Shown here piece by piece: positions 33,482-42,250 of a stretch of DNA of 64,000 nt. A program made the translations under genes and the position numbers. This DNA is from Pandoraea commovens (lineage in GTDB: Bacteria; Pseudomonadota; Gammaproteobacteria; Burkholderiales; Burkholderiaceae): the NCBI RefSeq assembly GCF_902459615.1, contig NZ_CABPSA010000003.1, forward strand, positions 248,001 to 312,000, in the 5' to 3' direction. Numbering within the stretch: position 1 is the stretch's first letter; each line of letters starts with the position of its first letter. The notes below the pieces were generated by a model that ran no database searches, had not been told where the DNA came from, and was given only the letters and a program-made list of their open reading frames with translations.

Positions 33482-35004
33482 TCCGCAAATTCATCAAGAA
33501 GCTGCTCGGCAAAGACGGCCAGACCGACGGCGGCGTAAATAGTCTGCCGCCCGGCACGCCGGTCGTCATTCCCGTTTCCGTGCACGGCATCGATCCGACG
33601 CTGCTGTCGAAGAACGCCGTGCGCGTGACCGACACGTTGCAGCAAGCCGGGTTCAAGGCCTTCGTCGTCGGCGGCGCGGTGCGCGATCTGCTGCTCGGCA
33701 TCGCCCCCAAGGACTTCGACGTCGCCACGAGCGCCACGCCCGAGCAGGTCCAGCGCCTGTTCCGCCGCGCCCGCATCATCGGCCGCCGCTTCCAGATCGT
33801 TCACGTGCAATTCGGACAGGAGATCATCGAGACCTCTACGTTCCGGGCGTTGGTCGAGGCAGTCGATAGCGAGCAGATCGGTGCGCGTCGTCCGAAAAAG
33901 GGCGAGCTCGATCGCAAGACGCATGTCACCGACGAATCGGGCCGCGTGCTGCGCGACAACGTGTGGGGCGAGCAGGACGAAGACGCCGCCCGGCGCGATT
34001 TCACCGTCAACGCCATGTATTACGATCCGGCGACGCAGACGGTGCACGACTATCACCGCGGCTTTGAAGACATTCAGAAGCGCGTGCTGCGCATGATCGG
34101 CGATCCGGCCACGCGTTATCGCGAAGACCCGGTGCGCATGCTGCGCGTGGTGCGCTTCGCGGCCAAGCTCGGTTTCAAGATCGACGCAGCGACGGCCGAG
34201 CCGATTCCGCAACTCGCGCCGCTGATCGACAACGTGCCTGCGGCGCGTCTGTTCGACGAAATGCTCAAGCTGTTGCTCTCGGGTCACGCCTGGGCGTGTG
34301 TGCAGCAACTGCGCTCGCAAGGTCTGCATCACGGTCTGCTGCCGTTGCTCGACGTGGTGCTGGAGCAGCCGCTCGGCGAGAAATTCGTCACGCTCGCACT
34401 CGCCAATACCGACGCACGCATTCGTGCGGGCAAGCCGGTGTCGCCGGGCTTCCTGTTCGCGGCGCTGCTCTGGCATCTGGTACTGGAGAAGTGGCAGGCC
34501 TATCAGAGCGCTGGCGAATATCCGATTCCGGCGCTGCATCTCGCGATGGACGACGTGCTCGAGGCACAAACCGGCAAGCTGGCCATCCAGCGCCGTTTCG
34601 TCGCCGACATGAAGGAAATATGGGGCTTGCAGGTGCGTCTGGACAAGCGCGTCGGCCGTACGCCGTTGCGTCTGCTCGAACATCCGCGCCTGCGTGCCGG
34701 TTACGACTTCCTGTTGCTGCGTTGCGAGTCGGGTGAAGTCCCGGCCGAAGCTGGTCAATGGTGGACGGACTTCCTCGAAGGCGACTCGGTCAAGCGCGAC
34801 GAACTGCTGTCGCAAGGCAGCGGATCGTCGGGATCGACGCCTGCTGCGAAGCGTCGCCGTCGTCGTCGCAAGCCCTCGGGCGGACGTGGCGGTGAAGGTG
34901 GTGAAGGCGGAGGCAATGAGGGCGGCGGCGGTAGTGAGAACGCTACCAGCGAGAATCATGGCAAGCGGGTATCATCGCGACAGCATGGTTCCGAAGGTGC
35001 TTAA
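33478..35004 (+). CDS. pcnB: Poly(A) polymerase I
   Basis: PcnB adds 3' poly(A) tails that speed RNA decay. The 508-residue protein has the nucleotidyltransferase signature VVGGAVRDLLLG followed by the catalytic pair in PKDFDVATSATP, RRDFTVNAMYYD, and the RNA-binding run RYREDPVRMLRVVRFAAKLG, as in class II CCA/poly(A) polymerases. The poly(A)-type N-terminal extension is present. The C-terminus is a basic stretch (KRRRRRRKPSGGRGG) passing into a Gly/Glu tail, likely an RNA-binding or disordered anchor. It starts with GTG overlapping the previous stop by four nt, and its stop overlaps the folK ATG by one. Confidence 0.95.
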   Translation: MIRKFIKKLLGKDGQTDGGVNSLPPGTPVVIPVSVHGIDPTLLSKNAVRVTDTLQQAGFKAFVVGGAVRDLLLGIAPKDFDVATSATPEQVQRLFRRARIIGRRFQIVHVQFGQEIIETSTFRALVEAVDSEQIGARRPKKGELDRKTHVTDESGRVLRDNVWGEQDEDAARRDFTVNAMYYDPATQTVHDYHRGFEDIQKRVLRMIGDPATRYREDPVRMLRVVRFAAKLGFKIDAATAEPIPQLAPLIDNVPAARLFDEMLKLLLSGHAWACVQQLRSQGLHHGLLPLLDVVLEQPLGEKFVTLALANTDARIRAGKPVSPGFLFAALLWHLVLEKWQAYQSAGEYPIPALHLAMDDVLEAQTGKLAIQRRFVADMKEIWGLQVRLDKRVGRTPLRLLEHPRLRAGYDFLLLRCESGEVPAEAGQWWTDFLEGDSVKRDELLSQGSGSSGSTPAAKRRRRRRKPSGGRGGEGGEGGGNEGGGGSENATSENHGKRVSSRQHGSEGA

Positions 35005-35516
35005 TGACTGTTGCCTATATCGGGCTCGGCGCGAATCTCGGCGACGCCCGCCAAGCGATTAAGGACGCCATCGTCTGCCTGGCGCAGCAGATCGGCGTCA
35101 CGATCATCGGCAAATCCGACCTGTATCGCACCGCCCCCATCGAGTCGAGCGGCGACGACTATCTCAACTGCGCTGTCGCCGTCGAGACGAGTCTGAGCGC
35201 CCGCCAGCTACTCGCCCTGTGCTTGAAGATCGAATTGCATTTCGGACGTGAGCGGCCATACAAGAATGCGCCGCGCACGCTCGATCTCGATCTGCTGGTC
35301 TACGGCGACGAACGCATCACTGAGCCCGATCTGATCGTGCCGCATCCGCGTCTCGCGTTGCGTGCCTTTGTGCTGCATCCGCTCGCGGATATCGCCCCCG
35401 AACTCGACATTCCCGGCGTGGGACGCGTCAGCGCCCTGTTGCCCGACGTTGCCGATCAACGCATCGAACGCGTTGCTCAGGGCTGCTGCCCGACCAAGCG
35501 GGTTTGCACGTCATGA
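35004..35516 (+). CDS. folK: 6-hydroxymethyl-7,8-dihydropterin pyrophosphokinase
   Basis: FolK transfers pyrophosphate from ATP to hydroxymethyl-dihydropterin in folate synthesis. The 170-residue protein has YIGLGANLGDARQAI at the N-terminus, the HPPK signature RPYKNAPRTLDLDLLVYGD with the Mg-binding Asp pair, and PHPRLALRAFVLHPLADIAP. It is full length. It is coupled by overlap to pcnB (TAATG) and to the kinase gene (ATGA). The product leads with PabBC (encoded 7 kb away) to dihydropteroate. Confidence 0.96.
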   Translation: MTVAYIGLGANLGDARQAIKDAIVCLAQQIGVTIIGKSDLYRTAPIESSGDDYLNCAVAVETSLSARQLLALCLKIELHFGRERPYKNAPRTLDLDLLVYGDERITEPDLIVPHPRLALRAFVLHPLADIAPELDIPGVGRVSALLPDVADQRIERVAQGCCPTKRVCTS

Positions 35517-36169
35517 GATCGCCTGTACTCGGGCGATTTCGCTATCTCGCCGTCGAGGGTCCGATCGGCGTTGGCAAGACGTCGCTCGCGCAGCGTCTGA
35601 CCGACGCAGCCGGTGCGGATCTGATGCTCGAACAACCGGTGCTCAATCCCTTTCTCGAACGTTTCTATCGCGACAGCGCGCGTTATGCGTTGCCCGCGCA
35701 GTTGTCGTTCTGTTTGCAGCGTGTCGATGAAGCGACGGAAATTGCTCGTCGTGAAATCGACGGCAAGCCGATCTTCACCGACTTCCTGCCGGAGAAGGAC
35801 GGTCTGTTCGCGCGTCTTACGCTGTCTGCCGACGAGCTTGAGCTGTACCGCAAGCTTGTTGCGCATATCGAGCGTCCGCACCGTGCGCCAGACCTCGTGA
35901 TTCATCTGCAAGCCAGTCCCGAAACGCTGTTCTCTCGCATCCAGAAGCGTGCGATTCCGATGGAACAGCAGATTCCGGACACCTATCTGCGCGCGCTGTG
36001 CGACATCTACGGCGAATTCTTCTATCATTACGCCGCTGCGCCGGTATTGACAGTCGACACAGAACAATTCGACCCGGCGCACGACGACAGCGACTTCGCC
36101 CTGCTGGTCGAACGCATCGATCAGATGCGCGGGCGCAAGGAAGTCTTCGTCAAGGGCGCTCGCCTCTGA
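35513..36169 (+). CDS. Deoxynucleoside kinase (dAK/dGK family)
   Basis: The 218-residue enzyme phosphorylates deoxynucleosides for salvage. It shows the P-loop AVEGPIGVGKTSLAQRL near residue 15, the substrate-site run DFLPEKDGLFARLTL, and PDLVIHLQASPETLFSRIQK followed by a lid Arg (KRAIPMEQQIPDTYLRALCD). Architecture matches the deoxyadenosine/deoxyguanosine kinase family. Between folK and panB the beta-proteobacterial gene is usually annotated this way. The ATG overlaps the folK stop as ATGA. The specific nucleoside cannot be told from sequence. Confidence 0.92.
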   Translation: MRSPVLGRFRYLAVEGPIGVGKTSLAQRLTDAAGADLMLEQPVLNPFLERFYRDSARYALPAQLSFCLQRVDEATEIARREIDGKPIFTDFLPEKDGLFARLTLSADELELYRKLVAHIERPHRAPDLVIHLQASPETLFSRIQKRAIPMEQQIPDTYLRALCDIYGEFFYHYAAAPVLTVDTEQFDPAHDDSDFALLVERIDQMRGRKEVFVKGARL

Positions 36170-36260
36170 ACGCTGACCTCTGAAGCTCCGCCTTCCGCTG
36201 CGCTCATAGCGCACCCGTCGCATCTGTGCTGCCCGCGAACCCTCCTGAACCGAGGCTGAC

Positions 36261-37079
36261 ATGAGTTATCTGCAAGAATCCAACCGCAAGGCCGTGACCG
36301 TTCCCGGACTTGCCCAGATGCGCGCACGTGGCGAGAAGATCGCCATGCTCACCGCTTATGACGCAAGCTTCGCCGCGCTGCTGGACCGCGTGGGCGTCGA
36401 CGCCATTCTGATCGGCGACTCGCTGGGCAATGTGATTCAAGGCCAGCGCACGACGCTGCCCGTCACGCTGCGCGACATCTGCTATCACACCGAATGTGTG
36501 GCACGTAGTGTTGAGAAGGCGCTCGTGCTGGCCGATCTGCCCTTCGGCACGTTCGGTACGAAGGAGCAGGCGTATCAGAGCGCCGTCGCCGTCATGCAAG
36601 CGGGTGCGCAGATGGTGAAGATCGAAGGCGGCGCGTGGCTTGCCGAGACGGTGCGCTTTCTGGTCGAGCGCAGTATTCCGGTGTGCGCCCACCTGGGTCT
36701 GACGCCGCAATCGGTGCACGCGTTCGGCGGCTTCAAGGTGCAGGGTCGTGAAGACGCGGCGCAGGTGCAACTGCTTGAAGACGCACGCGCGTTGCAAGCG
36801 GCCGGTGCTCAACTCGTGGTGCTCGAAGCGATTCCCGCCGCGCTTGCCACGCGTGTGACGCCGGAACTGCCGACGATGCCGACCATCGGTATCGGTGCGG
36901 GTGTCGACTGCGATGGTCAGGTGCTGGTGCTTCAGGACATGCTCGGCGTGTTCCCCGGCAAGTCGCCGAAGTTCTCGAAGAACTTCATGGACGGCCAGCC
37001 GAGCATTGCGGCGGCGATTGAAGCTTACGTGCAAGCGGTGAAGCACAGCACGTTCCCGACGTTGGAACATAGCTTCTGA
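36261..37079 (+). CDS. panB: 3-methyl-2-oxobutanoate hydroxymethyltransferase
   Basis: PanB makes ketopantoate from alpha-ketoisovalerate and methylene-THF, the first committed step to pantothenate and CoA. The 272-residue protein has the Mg/substrate site in [56 protein letters not shown] and [18 protein letters not shown]. Length is standard for the decameric class II enzyme. GAGG seven nt upstream supports the ATG. It is spaced 91 nt from the kinase gene, probably in the same transcript. A bidirectional terminator follows. No panC or panD is in the window. Confidence 0.96.
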   Translation: MSYLQESNRKAVTVPGLAQMRARGEKIAMLTAYDASFAALLDRVGVDAILIGDSLGNVIQGQRTTLPVTLRDICYHTECVARSVEKALVLADLPFGTFGTKEQAYQSAVAVMQAGAQMVKIEGGAWLAETVRFLVERSIPVCAHLGLTPQSVHAFGGFKVQGREDAAQVQLLEDARALQAAGAQLVVLEAIPAALATRVTPELPTMPTIGIGAGVDCDGQVLVLQDMLGVFPGKSPKFSKNFMDGQPSIAAAIEAYVQAVKHSTFPTLEHSF

Positions 37080-37111
37080 GATCGGATGCAGGCAACGTCC
37101 GCGAGGACGAG

Positions 37112-37144
37112 AAAAAAGCGGTTCAGCGATGAGCCGCTTTTTTT
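37112..37144. terminator. Bidirectional terminator between panB and the sensor kinase gene
   Basis: A nine-bp stem with one G-U pair (AAGCGGTTC / GAGCCGCTT, loop AGCGAT) is flanked by six A and seven T. Its T-run overlaps the stop codon of the converging kinase gene. Confidence 0.9.
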
Positions 37145-38510
37145 ATGCCGCGACCGGCAACGTCAGGATGACGGCAAAGCCCTCGCCATCCACACGCTCG
37201 AAGCTCATATGTCCTCCGTGGGCATGCACGACCTCCGCGACCATCGCCAGGCCCAGGCTTGCGCCTTCGCGTCCGTCCGCGCGCGATGAGAAGGGGGTGC
37301 GTACGCGTTGCCACTCCTGCTCCGGGATGCCCGGTCCGTCGTCGAAAAATCGCAAGCGCCACTGATCGCCGACACGCGTCACGTCCACATGAAGACGATG
37401 CGGTGCGCCGTAAGCCACCGCGTTGACCAGCACGTTCTTGATCGCCTCACGCAGACTCAACTCGTCGCCGACGATCATGCACGGCTCCTCCGGCGCATGC
37501 AGCGCAACGTCGATATCGCGCGTGGCGTACGACAACGTCTCGCGCATCGCTGTCTGCAACAGTTCGTTCAGATCGACGGGGATCGGCGCGACGCTCTCCG
37601 CCCGATGCTGCACCATCGCGTGATTGATCAGTTGATGGATCAGCCCACCCAGTCCGCGCGCCTGCTTCTGAATGCGGGCGATGTGCGTCTGACGCGCCGC
37701 CTCGTCCTGCGTCTGCGTCAGCATTTCCGCTTGCGCCGTAAGCGCAGTCACCGGCGTTCGCAGTTGATGGGCCGCGTCGCCGATCACGCGACGCATCAAC
37801 GCTCGCGACGTCGCGAGCCGCTGCATGAAGTCGTTGATCGCACCGACGAGCGCCAGCGTTTCCGCAGGCACCGTCACGGCAAGGGGCGCAAGGTCGTTCG
37901 GATCCCGCGCGCGTATCGCCGCTTCGATTTGCTTGAGCGGTGCGAGCGCCTGACGCAGCGTCCACAACGCGGCGAGCATCGTCAGCACACCGGTCGCAAT
38001 CGTGATGAGCAACGTGTTGTCGGCCAACCCGCGTGTGAAGCGTTCGCGCGCATTCTGCGTGTGTGCCAGCGCGACCACCGCCCACGGATGGGGCGACGTC
38101 ACCGGCATGCGCCGTCCCACGACGGCGATGCGGATCGGCATCTCCTGATACGTGCCGTCGACCACGAGAGGACCGTCAGCCAGCTTGTCCCACGGAATCG
38201 GCGGACGGAACTCCGAATCACCCGCCACGGACCGGCCGTTCGGATCGAGCACGGTGTAAAAGATCTGATCGCCGGGAGCGAGCGCGGAAAAGGCCGCAAG
38301 CGGTACATCGACGTTCACTTCACCGTTCTGGTACCAGGTGTTCTCGGCCACCTGCAAGGCACTGCCGAGCAACCAGCGGTCGTAGGCCCGGTCGACGGCG
38401 GCGCGCGTCGAAAACCAGATGCCCAGCAGCACCGCAACGACGGCGAACGCCAGCACCGCACCCATGCGGATCACCAGACGCAGGTAAAGAGAGCGACCGG
38501 GGACGATCAT
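37143..38510 (-). CDS. Two-component sensor histidine kinase (TctE-like)
   Basis: The 455-residue kinase has an N-terminal membrane helix (MGAVLAFAVVAVLLGIWFST) and a periplasmic 2CSK_N-type sensor region to about 160 (YDRWLLGSALQVAENTWYQN). A second helix (LLITIATGVLTMLAALWTL), a HAMP-like segment, and an H-box (VIGDAAHQLRTPVTALTAQA) with the phosphorylated His follow. The ATP-binding N, G1 and G2 boxes complete it (NVLVNAVAYGAPHRL; FFDDGPGIPEQE; GASLGLAMVAEVV). It overlaps the regulator gene by four nt. TctE-like kinases often sense carboxylates, but the signal here is unknown. Confidence 0.93.
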   Translation of the reverse strand: MIVPGRSLYLRLVIRMGAVLAFAVVAVLLGIWFSTRAAVDRAYDRWLLGSALQVAENTWYQNGEVNVDVPLAAFSALAPGDQIFYTVLDPNGRSVAGDSEFRPPIPWDKLADGPLVVDGTYQEMPIRIAVVGRRMPVTSPHPWAVVALAHTQNARERFTRGLADNTLLITIATGVLTMLAALWTLRQALAPLKQIEAAIRARDPNDLAPLAVTVPAETLALVGAINDFMQRLATSRALMRRVIGDAAHQLRTPVTALTAQAEMLTQTQDEAARQTHIARIQKQARGLGGLIHQLINHAMVQHRAESVAPIPVDLNELLQTAMRETLSYATRDIDVALHAPEEPCMIVGDELSLREAIKNVLVNAVAYGAPHRLHVDVTRVGDQWRLRFFDDGPGIPEQEWQRVRTPFSSRADGREGASLGLAMVAEVVHAHGGHMSFERVDGEGFAVILTLPVAA

Positions 38511-39169
38511 GACAGGACGAGTTGGTAGCCCAGCCCGCGCAGCGTGCGAATCTGGAATTGCGCGCTGGCCAGCTTCTTGCGCAGACGGGCGACGTATTGT
38601 TCGATGGCGTTCGCATTCGGCGCGGGCTCGTCGCCGTACAAACGATCCATCAATTCGTCTTTGCCGAAAATACGCCCCGGGCGTCCGGCGAGAATTTCCA
38701 GCAGCGTGACTTCACGGCGCGTGAGTTCGATGGGCTGGCCGTCCACTTCGACGCCACGACTCTTGCGATCGAGCGTCAGATTGGCGCAGGTCAGACGATT
38801 GGTCGCGTCCTGCCCGGTGCGGCGCATCAACGCACGCACACGCGCTTCGAGCTCGCGGAAATCGAAGGGCTTGGTGAGGTAATCGTCCGCGCCGAGATCG
38901 AGCGCACGCACGCGCTCCTCGATCTCGGCACACGCGGTGAGCATCAGCACGCGCGTGGACAGGCCGCGCTCGCGCACGCGTTTGAGCAACTCGAATCCGT
39001 CGACATGCGGCAGCATGACGTCGAGGATCAGCAGGTCGTAGTCGTCGCCGATGCGGCCGGCGGCAACCGCCCCGTCGGTCTCGCAATCGAGCGCGTGGCC
39101 GAGCCTGCGCAATTGCGTGGCGATCGCTTCGGCGACATCGGCGGTGTCTTCCACCAGCATGATGCGCAT
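38507..39169 (-). CDS. OmpR-type response regulator (TctD/QseB-like)
   Basis: The 220-residue regulator starts MRIMLVEDTADVAEAIATQL (acidic pair at 8-9), with the phosphoacceptor Asp in LLILDVMLPHVDGFELL, Thr in MLTACAE and Lys in DDYLTKPFDF. A winged-helix C-terminal domain follows (LTRREVTLLEILAGRPGRIF; ANAIEQYVARLRKKL). It heads the operon with the kinase. AGGAGACGAG lies upstream, and longer frames lack support. The divergent ABC operon shares its 195-nt upstream region, where an 11-bp-spaced direct repeat suits an OmpR-family dimer, so this pair may control the transporter. Confidence 0.94.
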   Translation of the reverse strand: MRIMLVEDTADVAEAIATQLRRLGHALDCETDGAVAAGRIGDDYDLLILDVMLPHVDGFELLKRVRERGLSTRVLMLTACAEIEERVRALDLGADDYLTKPFDFRELEARVRALMRRTGQDATNRLTCANLTLDRKSRGVEVDGQPIELTRREVTLLEILAGRPGRIFGKDELMDRLYGDEPAPNANAIEQYVARLRKKLASAQFQIRTLRGLGYQLVLS

Positions 39170-39263
39170 GGTCTTCTCGTCTCCTAATCTTCCTGAGGCT
39201 TTCGTCTTCTGAGCGCGATTGTCTCGGAAATCCCAGTGAGCCACCTCAGTGTTTCCCCTGAAT

Positions 39264-39310
39264 TCGGGCCGTGGCGCGGCCCGATGTCAGGTTCGCTACA
39301 GCTTCGCTAC
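39264..39310. promoter_or_regulatory. Hairpin plus 11-bp-spaced direct repeat upstream of ABC operon
   Basis: A perfect eight-bp stem (TCGGGCCG / CGGCCCGA, loop TGGCG, 39264-39284) is followed by two copies of TTCGCTAC (39292-39299 and 39303-39310) whose starts are 11 bp apart. OmpR-family regulators bind such tandem half-sites on one DNA face. The hairpin has no T-run. Confidence 0.5.
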
Positions 39311-39364
39311 TTAGTATCGAGCCGACTACAAAAAAGCACTATCGCATTCTTCAGGAGACACGCA

Positions 39365-40165
39365 ATGCACAACGCCCCCCATGCGGGCGCTGCGGGGACG
39401 ACTTCGCCCGCAGTGCCGCCATTGCTCGAAATCGACGCCGTCACGCTGCAATACAAGACCGACGACTATCTCGTCACCGCCGCCCAGCAAGTGAGCTTCA
39501 ACGTCTACCCGGGCGACCGCTTCGTGCTGCTCGGCCCGTCGGGCTGCGGCAAATCGACGTTGCTCAAGGCCATCGGCGGTTATCTGCCGCCGGTTCACGG
39601 CGAAATCCGCCTCAAAGGCCGCACGATCACCGAACCCGGCCCGGACCGCATGATGGTGTTCCAGGAGTTCGACCAACTCCTGCCGTGGAAAACCGTGCGT
39701 CAGAACGTGGAGTTTGCGCTCACGGCCAGCGGACGCCTCAAGGGACGCGACGCCGCTGAGCGCGCCGCCCACTACATCGAGAAAGTCGGTCTGGCGAAGT
39801 TTATCGACAGCTATCCGCACACACTCTCCGGCGGCATGAAGCAGCGCGTGTCCATTGCACGCGGCATGGCAATGGAGCCCGACGTCCTGCTCATGGACGA
39901 GCCGTTCGCCGCGCTCGACGCCCTCACCCGCCGCAAGATGCAGGACGAACTGCTGCGCCTGTGGGACGACACGCGCTTCACCGTGCTGTTCGTCACGCAC
40001 GGCATCGACGAAGCGATCCGCATCGGCACACGCATTTTGCTGCTCTCGCCGCATCCGGGTCAGGTCAAGGCAGAACTCAACAGCATCGCCCCCGAACAAC
40101 TCGGCACGGCGCATCAGAGCGAGCTTGAGACCCGCATCGATCAACTGCTGTTCGCGACCCACTGA
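39365..40165 (+). CDS. ABC transporter ATPase (SsuB/TauB type)
   Basis: The 266-residue ATPase shows Walker A GPSGCGKSTLLKAIGG, Q-loop MVFQEFDQLLPWKTVRQNVE, signature LSGGMKQRVSIARGM, Walker B VLLMDEPFAALDAL and the switch His in LFVTHGIDEAIRIG. No C-terminal regulatory domain is present, as usual for nitrate/sulfonate/taurine-type importers (COG1116). CAGGAGACACGC precedes the ATG. It forms an operon with the permease (two nt between stop and start) and the binding protein. No monooxygenase or desulfonating enzyme is adjacent, so sulfonate specificity is not supported by context. Confidence 0.93.
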   Translation: MHNAPHAGAAGTTSPAVPPLLEIDAVTLQYKTDDYLVTAAQQVSFNVYPGDRFVLLGPSGCGKSTLLKAIGGYLPPVHGEIRLKGRTITEPGPDRMMVFQEFDQLLPWKTVRQNVEFALTASGRLKGRDAAERAAHYIEKVGLAKFIDSYPHTLSGGMKQRVSIARGMAMEPDVLLMDEPFAALDALTRRKMQDELLRLWDDTRFTVLFVTHGIDEAIRIGTRILLLSPHPGQVKAELNSIAPEQLGTAHQSELETRIDQLLFATH

Positions 40166-40167
40166 GG

Positions 40168-41085
40168 ATGACGGCCATGAATGCAATCCCTTCGCAATCC
40201 GCCACGTCGGCATCCCCTGCCCCGATCGAACCCGTCTACCGTCCGGAGTTCGTGCTCGAACCGGTGCAGGCCGAACTGTCGTCGATCCAGCGCCCGCTCT
40301 CCACCTTCGAGACCCTTTATCGACTGAGCTGGCTGCGCAAGACTGTGATTCTGTGTGTGCTGGCCATCATCTGGGAAATCTACGGACGCTGGCTCGACAA
40401 CGCCCTGCTGTTCCCGAGCTTCACCGATACGGTCGCCGCGTTCGCAAGCGGTCTGACGAGCGGCGTGTTGCTGCTGCGCGCCGTGGTTTCGCTCAAGACG
40501 CTGCTTATCGGCTACGGCATCGGGATCGCACTCGCTGCGGTGCTGACGACGGTCGCCATCAGTTCGAAGATCGGCAACGATCTGCTGGAGACGCTCACCG
40601 CGATGTTCAACCCGCTGCCAGCCATCGCCTTGCTGCCGCTGGCACTGATCTGGTTCGGACTGGGCAACGGCAGCGTGATCTTCGTGCTCGTGCACTCGGT
40701 GCTGTGGGCCGTGGCGCTCAACACGCACAGCGGGTTCCGGGGCGTGTCGAAAACGCTACGCATGGTGGGCCAGAACTACGGTCTTAAGCGCTTCGCGCTG
40801 GTGCAGCACGTGCTGATCCCGGCGGCGTTCCCGAGCATTCTCACGGGCCTGAAGGTGGGCTGGGCGTTCGCATGGCGCACCCTGATTGCTGCCGAACTCG
40901 TGTTCGGCGTGTCGTCCGGCTCGGGTGGCCTGGGCTGGTACATCTTCGAGAACCGCAATTCGCTGGAGACGGCCAACGTCTTCGCCGGGCTGTTCTTCGT
41001 GATCCTGATCGGGCTGGCTGTCGAGAACCTGCTGTTCGCCCGCATCGAGAAGCGCACGTTGCACCGCTGGGGTATGCAGCACTGA
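40168..41085 (+). CDS. ABC transporter permease (SsuC/TauC type)
   Basis: The 305-residue permease (COG0600) has a hydrophilic N-terminus of about 60 residues and six membrane segments from LRKTVILCVLAIIWEIYGRW on. The inner-membrane-component run MVGQNYGLKRFALVQHVLIP corresponds to the EAA loop that docks to the ATPase. FAWRTLIAAELVFG is a family hallmark. It belongs with the adjacent ATPase and binding protein. Substrate is unknown. Confidence 0.92.
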   Translation: MTAMNAIPSQSATSASPAPIEPVYRPEFVLEPVQAELSSIQRPLSTFETLYRLSWLRKTVILCVLAIIWEIYGRWLDNALLFPSFTDTVAAFASGLTSGVLLLRAVVSLKTLLIGYGIGIALAAVLTTVAISSKIGNDLLETLTAMFNPLPAIALLPLALIWFGLGNGSVIFVLVHSVLWAVALNTHSGFRGVSKTLRMVGQNYGLKRFALVQHVLIPAAFPSILTGLKVGWAFAWRTLIAAELVFGVSSGSGGLGWYIFENRNSLETANVFAGLFFVILIGLAVENLLFARIEKRTLHRWGMQH

Positions 41086-41173
41086 CACTCGGAGCGGACC
41101 GGATTTTCGGCCTGCTCCGATTGACGCCCTTTTTCATGGGCATGAATAATTCGAACAACACGGAGACAACATC

Positions 41174-42202
41174 ATGAACCGACGCAATTTCACCCGCTGG
41201 GCAAGCGCACTCACACTCGCCGCGACGACTGCCCTGTCAACGCTCGGCAACGTGGCACACGCCGAAGCGAGCACCGTCCGCCTGTCGCATGGCTACGGCA
41301 TTCTGTATCTGCCGCTCATGGTCATGCGCGATCAGCATCTCGTGGAGAAGCACGCGAAGGCGCTGGGGCTGGGCGATGTGAAGACGACCTGGACCATTCT
41401 CGACGGCGGCAACGTCATCAACGACGCCATGCTCGCGGGCAACCTCGACGTCGCGGGCACGGGCGCGCCGGGTTTCGTCACGCTCTGGTCGAAGGCGCAC
41501 GGCATTCCGCGCTCGGAGGTGATTGGTCTGTCCGCGCTGTCGACGGGTCCGCTCTGGCTCAATACGAACAATCCGAACATCAAGTCGCTCAAGGACTTCA
41601 CGTCGAAGGACAAGATCGCGATTCCGGGCATCAAGACGTCGCTGTCTGCCGTGCTGCTACAAATGGCCGTGGCCAAGACGTTCGGCATCGAGAACTACGC
41701 AAAGCTCGATCCGCAAACGGTCAGCCTGAGCCATCCGGAAGCTGTGAGCGCGCTGCTCTCGGGCAAGACGGAAATCACGGCGCACTTCACTTCGCCGCCG
41801 TTCTCGTATCAGGAACTGAAAGATCCGCGCATCAAGCGCGTGCTGAATTCGACGGACGTGCTGGGTAACATCACCATCGACGTCGTATTCGCGCCCAAGC
41901 AGTTCACCGTCCAGAATCCGAAGCTGGTGCAGGCCATTCTGGCGGCGCAGGAAGAGGCCGCGGCGTACATCGCCAAGGACCACGTGGGCGCGGCGCAGAC
42001 GTTCCTTCGCGTGTCCAAGATCAACCTGCCGCAAGCGGAGATCGAGCAGATGCTGGCCGACCCCGGTCTGCAATTCACGACGACGCCGAACGGGCTGATG
42101 CAGTACGTCGAGTTCATGAGCCGCGCGGGCACGATCAAGACGCGTCCGGCGAAGTGGAGCGACCTGTTCGTGCCGCAGATGGCAGCGCGTCAGGGAAGCT
42201 GA
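41174..42202 (+). CDS. ABC transporter substrate-binding protein (SsuA/NMT1-like)
   Basis: The 342-residue protein begins with a twin-arginine-like signal (MNRRNFTRWASALTLAATTA) cleaved near residue 31 (VAHA). The mature domain has the NMT1/THI5-like pattern: VRLSHGYGILYLPLMVMRDQ, WTILDGGNVINDAMLAGNLD and the hinge region IKSLKDFTSKDKIAIPGIKT. Such proteins bind sulfonates, nitrate, thiamine precursors or aromatics. The start follows a GGAGA by about nine nt. It is 88 nt after the permease, in the same operon. It has no downstream terminator with a clear T-run; the 48-nt gap to convergent pabBC shows nothing else. Confidence 0.92.
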   Translation: MNRRNFTRWASALTLAATTALSTLGNVAHAEASTVRLSHGYGILYLPLMVMRDQHLVEKHAKALGLGDVKTTWTILDGGNVINDAMLAGNLDVAGTGAPGFVTLWSKAHGIPRSEVIGLSALSTGPLWLNTNNPNIKSLKDFTSKDKIAIPGIKTSLSAVLLQMAVAKTFGIENYAKLDPQTVSLSHPEAVSALLSGKTEITAHFTSPPFSYQELKDPRIKRVLNSTDVLGNITIDVVFAPKQFTVQNPKLVQAILAAQEEAAAYIAKDHVGAAQTFLRVSKINLPQAEIEQMLADPGLQFTTTPNGLMQYVEFMSRAGTIKTRPAKWSDLFVPQMAARQGS

Positions 42203-42250
42203 AGGAAGTGAAGGATAGCGGCGCGTCGAGGGTATTGGCGCGCCGCTGTG

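Noticed and set aside
33352-34959. 535-codon open frame antisense to pcnB
   Set aside because: No family resemblance; pcnB on the other strand is unambiguous.
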